From: Bifidobacterium platyrrhinorum | GTDB lineage: Bacteria; Actinomycetota; Actinomycetes; Actinomycetales; Bifidobacteriaceae | Length of the DNA: 64,000 bases | Assembly: GCF_010667645.1 (NCBI RefSeq) | Contig: NZ_WHZV01000001.1 | Location: 78,606-142,605 of the forward strand | Reading direction: 5' to 3' | Shown here: piece after piece, positions 25,468 through 34,223 of the stretch | Layout of the letters: the number at the start of each line of letters is the position of its first letter | Position numbering within the stretch: the first letter of the stretch is position 1 | Notes under the pieces: model-generated | Database searches by the model: none | What the model saw: the letters and a program-made list of their open reading frames with translations, nothing else | What the model was told of the DNA's origin: nothing | Made by a program: the position numbers and the translations under genes

Positions 25468-25566
25468 GGGGTTTGTTGGGCCGATGCGGTCGGGGTCTTG
25501 CTGGACTGATGCGGACGGGGTTTGTTGGGCCGATGCGGGCCGGGTATTGCTGGACTGATGCGGGCC
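25468..25566. repeat. Tandem 25-base repeat, four units in ABAB order
   Basis: Units of 24-25 bases starting at 25468, 25492, 25517 and 25542 alternate between TTGTTGGGCCGATGCGG and TTGCTGGACTGATGCGG types, so a 49-50-base unit is itself duplicated. A weak fifth unit follows. The array begins just after the dehydrogenase stop codon. Confidence 0.8.
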
Positions 25567-25620
25567 GGTGGGGATGGTCGGGCCGATTCGCATCGGACGG
25601 GGCCAATGGCCGCCCCACGC

Positions 25621-25792
25621 AGCGGCGGATATTACGGGAATCATCCCATTGCTCCGTAACATCCGCCGCTACGCATTCGCAAACGGCGGATATTACGGAG
25701 ATGACCGGCTTGCTCCGTAAACAACGCCCCTGAGATGACGTAAGCGGCGGATTCCATGGAGCAATGGGATGATTCCCGTGGAATCCGCCGCT
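25621..25792. repeat. Cluster of 50-base palindromic elements
   Basis: H1 (25621-25670) and H3 (25743-25792) both have arms AGCGGCGGAT/ATCCGCCGCT and a loop with GAATCATCCCATTGCT, which is present in opposite orientation in the two copies. H2 (25682 to about 25727) keeps one arm and a different loop. The gene-free stretch 25465-25991 consists almost completely of this, the tandem repeat before it and the structured element after it. The terminator at 5636 shares the arm. Confidence 0.85.
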
Positions 25793-25812
25793 ATGGCTAT
25801 GGGCTGCCTCAA

Positions 25813-26001
25813 GCGAGGGAGGTGGTGCAGCTGCAAGGGATGCGCCGGAAGGTACGTCGACCAAGGAGCAACGCCGTTAGCACACCCTCGTCCATGCGTT
25901 CAGGTTCCTGAAGTGAGGAGGGTGGTGCAGCCGCAAGGCGTACCGGAAGGTGCGCCTTGCGAGGAGCAACGCCGCGGATGCGGCGCATTCCTCACTTCAG
26001 G
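25813..26001. repeat. Structured inverted repeat behind purD with degenerate tandem copy
   Basis: Bases 25907-25919 (CCTGAAGTGAGGA) pair perfectly with 25989-26001. Inside are a 9-bp hairpin (CGCAAGGCG, 25932-25940 with 25953-25961) and a 5-bp hairpin (GCCGC-GGAT-GCGGC, 25971-25984). The outer 3' arm includes the purD stop codon. A second, decayed copy of the interior (GGTGGTGCAGC, CCGGAAGGT, AGGAGCAACGCCG) is at 25813-25877. It may end purD transcription; whether it is an RNA element or a mobile repeat is open. Confidence 0.7.
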
Positions 26002-27260
26002 GCCTTGAATCCGATGTCGTGGCGGTAGAACATGCCCTCGGTGGGCAGCGCGTCGATGATCGCGTACACCTTGTCCTGCGCGTCCTTGATGGTGGGCGCG
26101 GAGGTCTCGACGAAGAGCACGCGGCCGGAGGAGGCGACGAGTTCGCCCGCCTCGTCCTTGGCGACGCCCGCGTAGTAGACGTGGGAATCCTCGTCGACGT
26201 CGATGGCGGGGATCTTCGCGCCCTTGACGACGTTGGTCGGGTATCCGTCGGCGGCGAGCACGACGCCGAGGGTGACGCGGTCGTCATCCCAGGTGAACTC
26301 CGGGGTCTCTCCGTCGAGGATGGCGCTGATGCCGGTAGCCAGGTCGGAGGTGAGCTTCGGGAGCACGACCTCGGTCTCGGGATCACCGAAACGGGCGTTG
26401 AACTCGATGACCTTCGGGCCGTCGGCGGTGGCGATGAGGCCCGCGTAGAGGATGCCGGTGAACGGCGTGCCCTCGTCGGCCATGGCCTGCACGGTGGGGC
26501 GCACGATGGTCTCGATGGCCTCGTCGACGACGGACTGCGGGATCTGCGGCACCGGGCTGTAGGCGCCCATGCCGCCGGTGTTCGGACCCTCGTCGCCGTC
26601 GTAGGCGCGCTTGTGGTCCTGGGAGATCGGCATCGGCCAGAACTCGGTGCCGTTGACGAAGCTCATCAGGGAGAACTCCTGGCCCTCGAGGAAGTCCTCG
26701 ATGACGACCTTGGCGCCGGCGTTGCCGAAGCGGTGGTCGACGAAGATGTCGTCGAGCGCATCGACGGCGGTCTCGACGTCCATGGCGACGGTGACGCCCT
26801 TGCCGGCGGCCAGACCGTCGGCCTTGACGACGATCGGCGCGCCGTGCTCGCGCACGTAGGCGACGGCCGGCTCGAGCGCGTCGAAGGTGGCGTAGGCGGC
26901 GGTGGGGATGCCGTGGCGTTCCATGAGCTGCTTGGCGAAGTCCTTGGAGCCCTCGATCTGCGCAGCGGCCCTGTTGGGGCCGAACGCCTTGAGGCCGGCG
27001 GCGGCGAAATCGTCGACGATGCCTTCGATGAGCGGCACCTCGGGGCCGACGAACGCCCAGTCGTAGCCGTTGTCCTTCATGAAGTCGATGAGCGCCGCGT
27101 GGTTCGACTGTGCGATGTGCGTGGTGCGGATGCCGTCGAGCTCCATGCCCGGGTTGCCGGGGGCGACGGTCACCTCCTCGACGCTGCCGCCGCGCTGGAG
27201 CGCGTGGGCGATGGCGTGCTCGCGCGCGCCGGAACCGATGACCAGAACCTTCTGACCCAT
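25992..27260 (-). CDS. purD: Phosphoribosylamine-glycine ligase
   Basis: A 422-residue ATP-grasp enzyme (GAR synthetase) making the second intermediate of purine synthesis. It begins MGQKVLVIGSGAREHAIAHA, the typical PurD opening, and includes VKADGLAAGKGVTVA (about residue 142) and the metal-binding FNARFGDPET near 290. AAAGGA precedes the ATG by 8 bases. It is the last gene of the purF-purM-purD operon; a 24-base perfect palindrome lies in the 64-base gap to purM. The last codons and the stop are part of a larger inverted repeat that runs into the downstream spacer. Confidence 0.97.
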   Translation of the reverse strand: MGQKVLVIGSGAREHAIAHALQRGGSVEEVTVAPGNPGMELDGIRTTHIAQSNHAALIDFMKDNGYDWAFVGPEVPLIEGIVDDFAAAGLKAFGPNRAAAQIEGSKDFAKQLMERHGIPTAAYATFDALEPAVAYVREHGAPIVVKADGLAAGKGVTVAMDVETAVDALDDIFVDHRFGNAGAKVVIEDFLEGQEFSLMSFVNGTEFWPMPISQDHKRAYDGDEGPNTGGMGAYSPVPQIPQSVVDEAIETIVRPTVQAMADEGTPFTGILYAGLIATADGPKVIEFNARFGDPETEVVLPKLTSDLATGISAILDGETPEFTWDDDRVTLGVVLAADGYPTNVVKGAKIPAIDVDEDSHVYYAGVAKDEAGELVASSGRVLFVETSAPTIKDAQDKVYAIIDALPTEGMFYRHDIGFKALK

Positions 27261-27284
27261 ATTCGAAGTCCTTTCACATGGTTG

Positions 27285-27308
27285 CGGCTCCCCTCGCGAG
27301 GGGAGCCG
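27285..27308. promoter_or_regulatory. Intercistronic hairpin between purM and purD
   Basis: CGGCTCCCCT-CGCG-AGGGGAGCCG is a perfect 24-base palindrome 25 bases upstream of purD. The same GGCTCCCCT stem recurs between purC and purL (41469). It could be a processing site, mRNA stabiliser or attenuator that tunes the downstream gene. Confidence 0.65.
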
Positions 27309-27324
27309 TGGAATGGATGGTGGT

Positions 27325-28362
<1,038 letters not shown>

Positions 28363-28410
28363 TGGGTTTGGTGCCTTTCTTGGGGCTGGTGGGTTGGGGC
28401 TTGTTACGTG

Positions 28411-29934
28411 TCAGGCGTTGTCCTGCGGACGCTCCTCGGGCTGCACGGTGTACTCGTTGCCGATGTACTTGCTCTTGTACAGCGCGAATTCGGGCAGGCG
28501 CACGCGGTCCTCGGGGGTGAGGGACTTGAGGAAGTCCTCCTCGTAGTCGTCGAGCGCGGTCGGGTAGTCGCCGTTGAAGTAGGCGACGCACAGGCCGCCG
28601 TACGGGGCGTCCGCGCCGAGGCCGATCGATTCGACCAGGCCGTCGAGCGACAGGAACGCGAGCGAGTCGGCGCCGATGTACTCGCGGATCTCCTCGACCG
28701 ACTTGTGGCCGGCGATGAGCTCGCGCGTGGTGGAGATGTCGATGCCGTAGAAGCACGGGTACTTGAGCGGCGGCGAGCTGATGCGCATGTGCACCTCGGC
28801 GGCGCCGGCCTCCTTGAGCAGCTGGACGATGCGCTTCGAGGTGGTGCCGCGCACGATCGAATCGTCGATGACGACGACGCGCTTGCCCTTGACGACGCTG
28901 CGCACGGCGGAGAGCTTCATGCGCACGCCCTGCTCGCGCAGCTCCTGCGTGGGCTGGATGAACGTGCGGGCCACGTACTGGTTCTTGATCAGGCCCATCT
29001 CGTTGGGCAGTCCGGCGGCCTCCGCATAGCCGGATGCGGCGGACAGCGAGGAGTTCGGCACGCCGATGACCATGTCGGCGTCCACGCCGGATTCGGCGGC
29101 GAGGCGGGCGCCCATGCGCTTGCGGGCGGAGTGGACGTTCACGCCGTAGATGTCCGAGTCGGGGCGGGCGAAGTAGATGAACTCCATCGAGCAGATCGCC
29201 AGCTGCGTGTTGTTCGTGTACTGCACGATGCGGTAGCCGTGGTCGTTGACGACGACGATCTCGCCCGGGCGGATGTTGCGCACGAGCTCGGCGCCGACCA
29301 CGTCGAGCGCGCAGGTCTCGGAGGCGAGCACGTAGGCGCCGTTCTTCATCTTGCCGAGGGAGAGCGGGCGGAAGCCGTTCGGGTCGAGCGCGCCGATCAT
29401 CGCGTCCTCGGTCATGAGCAGGTAGGCGAAGCCGCCGTGGACGGTGTTCAGCGCCTCCTTGAGCTTGTCCATGAAGGTGCGCTGCATGGAGCGGCGGATG
29501 AGGTGCATGAGCACCTCGGTGTCCGAGTTGGAGTGGAAGATGGCGCCTTCGTCCTCGAGCTTGCGGCGCAGGGACGGGCAGTTGGTGAGGTTGCCGTTGT
29601 GGCACAGTGCCACGTCGCCGTCGTGGAAGCGGAAGATGAACGGCTGGATGTTGTCCGTGGTGCCGGAACCGGCGGTCGCGTAGCGGACGTGGCCGATCGC
29701 GCGGTCGCCCTTGAGGCGTTCGATCTCGCGCTCGTCGCCGAAGACCTGGGTCAGCAGGCCCAGGCCGCGGTGTCCGGTGAGGTGGCCGTGGTCGTTCGCG
29801 ACGATGCCGGCGCCCTCCTGGCCGCGATGCTGCAACGCGTGCAGTCCGAAATAGGTGAGACGGGCGGCGTCGGGATGTCCCCACACGCCGAAGATGCCAC
29901 ATTCCTCATGAATGTCTTCGAGTTCAGCCGACAA
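28411..29934 (-). CDS. purF: Amidophosphoribosyltransferase
   Basis: A 507-residue enzyme that commits PRPP to purine synthesis. The N-terminal glutamine amidotransferase begins after a short propeptide at the catalytic Cys of [10 protein letters not shown] (residue 12); the C-terminal PRTase domain carries [13 protein letters not shown] around residue 360. The open frame reaches 29952, but an AAAGGAG sits seven bases ahead of a TTG codon at 29934, so translation most likely starts there (MSAELED). Non-ATG initiation would keep expression modest. The 19-base element shared with purC lies 45 bases before this start. It is first gene of the operon. Confidence 0.95.
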   Translation of the reverse strand: MSAELEDIHEECGIFGVWGHPDAARLTYFGLHALQHRGQEGAGIVANDHGHLTGHRGLGLLTQVFGDEREIERLKGDRAIGHVRYATAGSGTTDNIQPFIFRFHDGDVALCHNGNLTNCPSLRRKLEDEGAIFHSNSDTEVLMHLIRRSMQRTFMDKLKEALNTVHGGFAYLLMTEDAMIGALDPNGFRPLSLGKMKNGAYVLASETCALDVVGAELVRNIRPGEIVVVNDHGYRIVQYTNNTQLAICSMEFIYFARPDSDIYGVNVHSARKRMGARLAAESGVDADMVIGVPNSSLSAASGYAEAAGLPNEMGLIKNQYVARTFIQPTQELREQGVRMKLSAVRSVVKGKRVVVIDDSIVRGTTSKRIVQLLKEAGAAEVHMRISSPPLKYPCFYGIDISTTRELIAGHKSVEEIREYIGADSLAFLSLDGLVESIGLGADAPYGGLCVAYFNGDYPTALDDYEEDFLKSLTPEDRVRLPEFALYKSKYIGNEYTVQPEERPQDNA

Positions 29935-29978
29935 GCCAAAGCTCCTTTTCAAACAGGGGGTTCACTAACTGTTTACCC

Positions 29979-29997
29979 TACCAATCGCCGGCTACAT
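29979..29997 (-). promoter_or_regulatory. Shared pur promoter element (purF copy)
   Basis: On the minus strand this reads ATGTAGCCGGCGATTGGTA, identical over all 19 bases to the copy before purC at 42308. A -10-like TAGGGT overlaps its 3' end. Position and identity suggest an operator or RNA leader element of a purine regulon. Confidence 0.7.
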
Positions 29998-30048
29998 CGC
30001 CGGTGTCGCGCCGTTTCCGGGGGAGACTCCGCCATGACACACGGCGCT

Positions 30049-30062
30049 CGAACAAATGTTCG
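30049..30062. promoter_or_regulatory. LexA (SOS) box
   Basis: CGAACAAATGTTCG matches the actinobacterial/Gram-positive LexA consensus CGAAC-N4-GTTCG exactly. It lies 94 bases upstream of the Y-family polymerase start, so that gene should be induced by DNA damage. Confidence 0.85.
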
Positions 30063-30156
30063 ATTCTTTGCTATGATGGTTCGACGCGAAGGCGGGCGGG
30101 CGTCCATCCGCGTCCCCTCGCGCATGAACGCCACGGACGGAAGCGAGGTGATGACG

Positions 30157-31869
30157 ATGGCCGCGTACGCATCGGCCGCGGGCCCCGGCCATGCTCGGGG
30201 AGACGGGCGCGTCTGCATCGCCATCGACCTCAAATCCTTCTACGCCTCCGTCGAATGCGTGGAACGCGGGCTCGACCCGTTGAACACGAACCTCGTCGTG
30301 GCCGACGAAACGCGCACCGACAAGACCATCTGCCTGGCCGTCTCGCCGTCGCTCAAGAGGCACGGCATCCCCGGCCGGCCCAGACTGTTCGAGGCGAAGG
30401 AACGCCTGCGACGGGTCAACGCGGCGCGGGCGGCCGCCGCCCCCGGCCGCCGACTGGCCGGGGAATCCTGCGACGCGCGCGACCTGGAACGCTCCCCATG
30501 GCTGAAGGCCTCGATGATCATCGCCAAACCCCATATGGCCCATTACCTCGAGGTCAGCGGCCGGATATACGGCATCTATCTCAGGTATGCGGCGCCCGAG
30601 CACATCCACGTGTACTCGGTCGACGAGGTGTTCATCGACGCCACGCCGTATCTGAAGGCGCTGGGCATGGCACCGCACGGGATGGCCGTGGCCATCGTGC
30701 GTGACATCCTGTCCGAGACCGGCATCACCGCCACGGCCGGCATCGGCACGAACCTGTACCTGGCGAAGGTTGCCATGGACATCGTCGCCAAGCACATGCC
30801 GGCCGATAAGGACGGCGTGCGCGTCGCCGAACTCGACGAGATGTCCTACCGACGGCTGCTGTGGGACCATCGCCCGCTCACCGATTTCTGGCGCGTCGGC
30901 CGCGGATACGCGAAACGGCTCGAACGGGCCGGGCTCATGACCATGGGGGACATCGCCCGATGCTCGGTGGGCCGCGCCTCCGACTACTACAACGAGGAGC
31001 TGCTCTACCGCATGTTCGGCGTGAACGCCGAACTGCTCATCGACCATGCATGGGGGTGGGAGCCGTGCACCATCGAGGACATCAGGTCGTACGAACCGGA
31101 CGCGCACTCCACCAGCATCGGGCAGGTGCTCACCGGCCCGGCGGATTGGGGCACCGCGCGGCTCATCGTCAAGGAGATGGCCGACGCGCTCGCCCTCGAC
31201 CTCGTCGGCAAGGGTGTGCGCACGAACCGGGTCACCCTCGCCGTCGGGTACGACATCGGCAGCCTCGACGCGGGCAAGCTCGACGATTGCGAGGATCCGG
31301 CGACGCGTCTGCTGGCCGAACGCGCCGCGGAAAGCTACCACGGCCCGGTGAGCGTCGACCATTACGGCCGCAAGGTGCCCAAACCCGCGGTCGGTTCGCT
31401 GGGGCTGGGGGAGTACACCTCGTCGTCCGCGCGCATCCGCAGGGCGATGGCCGCGCTGTTCGAACGCATCGTCGACCCGCGTCTGCTGGTCAGACGGCTC
31501 ACCGTCGTCGCCGACGATCTCGCCACGGACGGCGATCTGGCCGCCGGCAAACGCTACGAGCAGCCCGACCTGTTCGCGCAGGGCGATGCCGGGGGTGATG
31601 GCCTGGGCGCCGCCGGATCGGCGGCCGGTATGACGGGTCGTTCCCGGCCATCGGCGTCGGGCGGGCGTCCCGGCGGGAACGATGGCGTCCGGTCCGGGGA
31701 TGATTCCGGCGGGCGCGCCGATGGCGGAGCCGATCGCGACGCGGTGGACCGCACGCTGTTGGAGATCAAGCGACGGTTTGGGAAGAACGCGGTCGTCAAG
31801 GCCATGAACATGGAACCCGGCGCCACCGGTATCGAACGCAACAACCAGATAGGAGGGCATCACCGTTAG
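30157..31869 (+). CDS. Y-family DNA polymerase (UmuC/DinP-like)
   Basis: A translesion polymerase of 570 residues. The catalytic core starts with CIAIDLKSFYASVEC (first metal Asp) and has YSVDEVFID (second Asp-Glu pair near residue 150); the helix-hairpin-helix and little-finger domains follow to about residue 470. A low-complexity Gly/Asp/Arg linker of about 60 residues separates them from a conserved C-terminal tail (LLEIKRRFGKNAVVKAMNM, then ERNNQIGGH), typical of the UmuC group found with YolD-like partners. I chose 30157 because GCGAGG is 8 bases upstream; 30151 is possible. A LexA box lies upstream. The stop codon TAG lies inside a hairpin repeat. Confidence 0.92.
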   Translation: MAAYASAAGPGHARGDGRVCIAIDLKSFYASVECVERGLDPLNTNLVVADETRTDKTICLAVSPSLKRHGIPGRPRLFEAKERLRRVNAARAAAAPGRRLAGESCDARDLERSPWLKASMIIAKPHMAHYLEVSGRIYGIYLRYAAPEHIHVYSVDEVFIDATPYLKALGMAPHGMAVAIVRDILSETGITATAGIGTNLYLAKVAMDIVAKHMPADKDGVRVAELDEMSYRRLLWDHRPLTDFWRVGRGYAKRLERAGLMTMGDIARCSVGRASDYYNEELLYRMFGVNAELLIDHAWGWEPCTIEDIRSYEPDAHSTSIGQVLTGPADWGTARLIVKEMADALALDLVGKGVRTNRVTLAVGYDIGSLDAGKLDDCEDPATRLLAERAAESYHGPVSVDHYGRKVPKPAVGSLGLGEYTSSSARIRRAMAALFERIVDPRLLVRRLTVVADDLATDGDLAAGKRYEQPDLFAQGDAGGDGLGAAGSAAGMTGRSRPSASGGRPGGNDGVRSGDDSGGRADGGADRDAVDRTLLEIKRRFGKNAVVKAMNMEPGATGIERNNQIGGHHR

Positions 31870-31922
31870 GCGGACAACCCGGTGGGTTGTCCGTAGGCGA
31901 TGTGCGAGCCGACAGGCGAGCC
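31862..31922 (+). repeat. Third, diverged copy of the stop-codon hairpin repeat
   Basis: Compared with the copies at 20985 and 21090, the stem reads CGGACAACCC/GGGTTGTCCG: two base pairs changed on both sides, so pairing is kept. The following GCGAGC blocks round CGACAG are direct repeats. It supplies the stop codon TAG (31867-31869) of the polymerase gene. Confidence 0.85.
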
Positions 31923-31969
31923 TGCGTATGCGGGTGCAGCCTGTCCTTATCGACAGGAGACCGAGCGAC

Positions 31970-32188
31970 ATGGCATTGCATGAGACCCACCGATACGACG
32001 ACATCATCGACATGCCGCACCACGTGTCGCGGCGGCATCCGCCGATGTCGCGCCACAAACGCGCCGCGCAGTTCATGCCCTTCGCGGCGCTGTCCGGCTA
32101 CGACCGCGTCATCGAGGAGACCGCACGCCACGTCGAGGAGGAGGTCGCCGCGCGCGACGCCCAATACGACCGCGACTTCGGCGCATGA
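31970..32188 (+). CDS. YolD-like small protein
   Basis: A 72-residue protein with the motif RHKRAAQFMPFAALSGYD (about residues 28-45), characteristic of small YolD-related proteins that accompany UmuC-type polymerases in Gram-positive bacteria. The role is thought to be auxiliary to SOS mutagenesis; no enzyme activity is known. ACAGGAGA sits about ten bases before the ATG. It is 100 bases after the polymerase gene and probably on the same LexA-controlled transcript, with the hairpin repeat in between. Confidence 0.75.
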   Translation: MALHETHRYDDIIDMPHHVSRRHPPMSRHKRAAQFMPFAALSGYDRVIEETARHVEEEVAARDAQYDRDFGA

Positions 32189-32283
32189 CCGCGACCGGCG
32201 GCCGGCCGTATGGAAGGAAGCCGGGGCGCGGGCCGCCTTGCGGTGTAAGGTGTGTCGGCGTCGGTTCGGGCGAGAGGGGGCGC

Positions 32284-33645
32284 ATGTCGGAGGTCGTCGT
32301 GGTGCTTGCGTTCTGCGCGATGCTGTTCGTCAGCGTCGCGCGGGGATGGTCCATCATCCCCGCGCTGCTGGCCGGCATGGCGTTGTTCGTCGGGTATGGG
32401 CTGGTGCATGGACGGACGTTGACCGCGATGGCCCGTCGTGCCGTGGGCAGCGTCCGTGCGGCGGGCATGATCCTCGTGACGTTCGCGCTCATCGGCATGA
32501 TGACCTCCCTGTGGCGCGCCAGCGGCACCATCGCGTTCATCGTGGCCCACGCCTCGACCCTGATCCACGGCGTGACGGTCGTGCCGTTGACGTTCCTGCT
32601 GTGCTCGGCGATGTCGGTCCTGGTCGGATCGTCGTTCGCCAGCGCCGCGACCATGGGCGTGATCTGCATGTCGCTGGGGCTATCGATGGGCGCCGGTCCG
32701 GTCCTGCTCGGCGGCGCGGTGCTCGCCGGCGTGTACGTCGGCGACCGTTTCTCCCCGGTTTCCACCAGCGCCCTGCTCGTCGCGCAGCTCACGCACACCA
32801 ACCTGTTCTCCAATCTCGGGCGCATGCTGCGCACCGGCGCGGCGCCGTTCGCGTTGAGCTGCGTCTTCTATGCCGCGACGGCCGTATACGACGCCGCATC
32901 CGGAAGCGGGACGATGGCGGCGGCCGGCTCCGGCGGCATTCCGATCGCCGGATTGTTCGCGAAGACGTTCGACCTGCACTGGTTCACCGTGACGCCGGCG
33001 GTCCTGGTGATCGTCATGGCGCTGTTGCGGGCGGACGTGCGTGTGACGATGATGGCGAGCATCGTCGTCTCCGCGGTGGTGTGCGTCGGTGTGCAGCGCA
33101 TGGCATGGCGCGATCTCGCGTGGCTGGTCGTGGCCGGGTATCATGCCGGCGATCCGCGCGTCGGCGCGCTGCTCGATGGCGGCGGGGCGGCCTCCATGGT
33201 GAATGTGGCGGTGATCGTGTGCATCTCCTCCGCCTACGCGGGCATCTTCGCCGAAACCCGCATGCTCGACCGGCTGCGGCTCGCCATCGATGCGATGGGC
33301 GCGCATATCGGTGCGGCCGGTGCCACGGTGATGGTCGCGTCATGCGCCGCCGTGGTCTCCTGCAACCAGACGCTGACGATCATGCTCGCCCATCAGCTGG
33401 GTGCCGGCCTGTACGGCGACGACGAGGACGGTCGCGGCGAACAGGCCATTGACCTGGAGGATTCCGCCGTCGTCATCGCGCCGTTGGTGCCATGGTCGAT
33501 CGCCGGCGCGGTGCCGCTGGCCACGATAGGCGCGCCCACGGTGAGCATCGTCGCCGCGACGTTCCTGTACCTGTTGCCGGTCACCCGTCTGATCGGTTCG
33601 GCGGTGTCATCCCGGCGTCGCGGAACGCCCGGCGATAGACGGTGA
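32284..33645 (+). CDS. NhaC-type Na+/H+ antiporter family protein
   Basis: A 453-residue membrane protein with about 11-12 hydrophobic segments. The stretch GSSFASAATMGVICMSLGLS, followed by LLGGAVLAGVYVGDRFSPVSTSA, is characteristic of the NhaC/antiporter family, which exchanges sodium (or organic acids) for protons. GAGAGGGGG precedes the ATG. The frame is open for 33 codons upstream, but these are Arg/Gly-rich and overlap the YolD-like gene. Its 3' end overlaps the convergent DNA glycosylase gene by 65 bases, unusual but seen for convergent pairs. Confidence 0.82.
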   Translation: MSEVVVVLAFCAMLFVSVARGWSIIPALLAGMALFVGYGLVHGRTLTAMARRAVGSVRAAGMILVTFALIGMMTSLWRASGTIAFIVAHASTLIHGVTVVPLTFLLCSAMSVLVGSSFASAATMGVICMSLGLSMGAGPVLLGGAVLAGVYVGDRFSPVSTSALLVAQLTHTNLFSNLGRMLRTGAAPFALSCVFYAATAVYDAASGSGTMAAAGSGGIPIAGLFAKTFDLHWFTVTPAVLVIVMALLRADVRVTMMASIVVSAVVCVGVQRMAWRDLAWLVVAGYHAGDPRVGALLDGGGAASMVNVAVIVCISSAYAGIFAETRMLDRLRLAIDAMGAHIGAAGATVMVASCAAVVSCNQTLTIMLAHQLGAGLYGDDEDGRGEQAIDLEDSAVVIAPLVPWSIAGAVPLATIGAPTVSIVAATFLYLLPVTRLIGSAVSSRRRGTPGDRR

Positions 33646-34153
33646 CGAGCCCGTCCAGGCGCATCGATGCGTTGGCGGTGCTGGTCGAAGGCAACGGCGT
33701 CATCGGCACGTCGAAACCCGCATCGTCCAGACGCGGCGCGATGAGGCGGCGGTACAGCTGTGCCGCCTTGCCTCCGGTGGTGAACACGTGGGAGATCGGG
33801 GCGTCGCGCAGCATCGGGGTGATGTCGTTCGGCACGGCGTTGCGGATGCTCGCGTCGCTCGCCCCCGTGATGTCGCACGAGGCGATGACGTCCCACAGGG
33901 CCACATGATGCCGCAATGCGAACGCACGGCGCGATTCCGGCGTCGTCCCGACCCGGTCCGTCGGATCGTCCGGGTCGGCGAGCACCGCCTGAAGCACCGG
34001 CCAGAACCGGTTGCGCGGGTGCATGTAGTAGAACGACGCCTCACGCGATTTCGGGCTTGGCATCGAACCCAGCACCAACACCCGTGACGTCTCGTCCCAT
34101 ACCGGTCCGAACCCATGCTCCACATGCGTCATCAATCCGCTCATGCCGGCCAT
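33581..34153 (-). CDS. Hypoxanthine-DNA glycosylase (UDG family 6)
   Basis: A 190-residue protein of the uracil-DNA-glycosylase superfamily. The block VLVLGSMPSPKSREASFYYM, followed by HPRNRFWPVL (about residues 22-50), is the diagnostic motif of the hypoxanthine-DNA glycosylase group, which removes deaminated adenine from DNA. The later segment PLPSTSTAN corresponds to the DNA-binding loop of the superfamily. The start could be 34153 or 34144 (MSGLMTH); a weak GGGAAAC is upstream of the first. It lies next to the McrBC genes on the same strand, 70 bases beyond mcrC. Its own composition matches the host, unlike mcrBC. Confidence 0.85.
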   Translation of the reverse strand: MAGMSGLMTHVEHGFGPVWDETSRVLVLGSMPSPKSREASFYYMHPRNRFWPVLQAVLADPDDPTDRVGTTPESRRAFALRHHVALWDVIASCDITGASDASIRNAVPNDITPMLRDAPISHVFTTGGKAAQLYRRLIAPRLDDAGFDVPMTPLPSTSTANASMRLDGLVTVYRRAFRDAGMTPPNRSDG

Positions 34154-34223
34154 CGTAGCGTTGTTTCCCGCGTTACAGCTTTGGTTTTTATCTATCGATG
34201 ATGTGCAAGGTAAGAATAAGATA

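Noticed and set aside
25807-26008. Degenerate gene in the spacer after purD
   Set aside because: Similar repeated blocks are explained by the tandem structured element; no frame is maintained between the copies.
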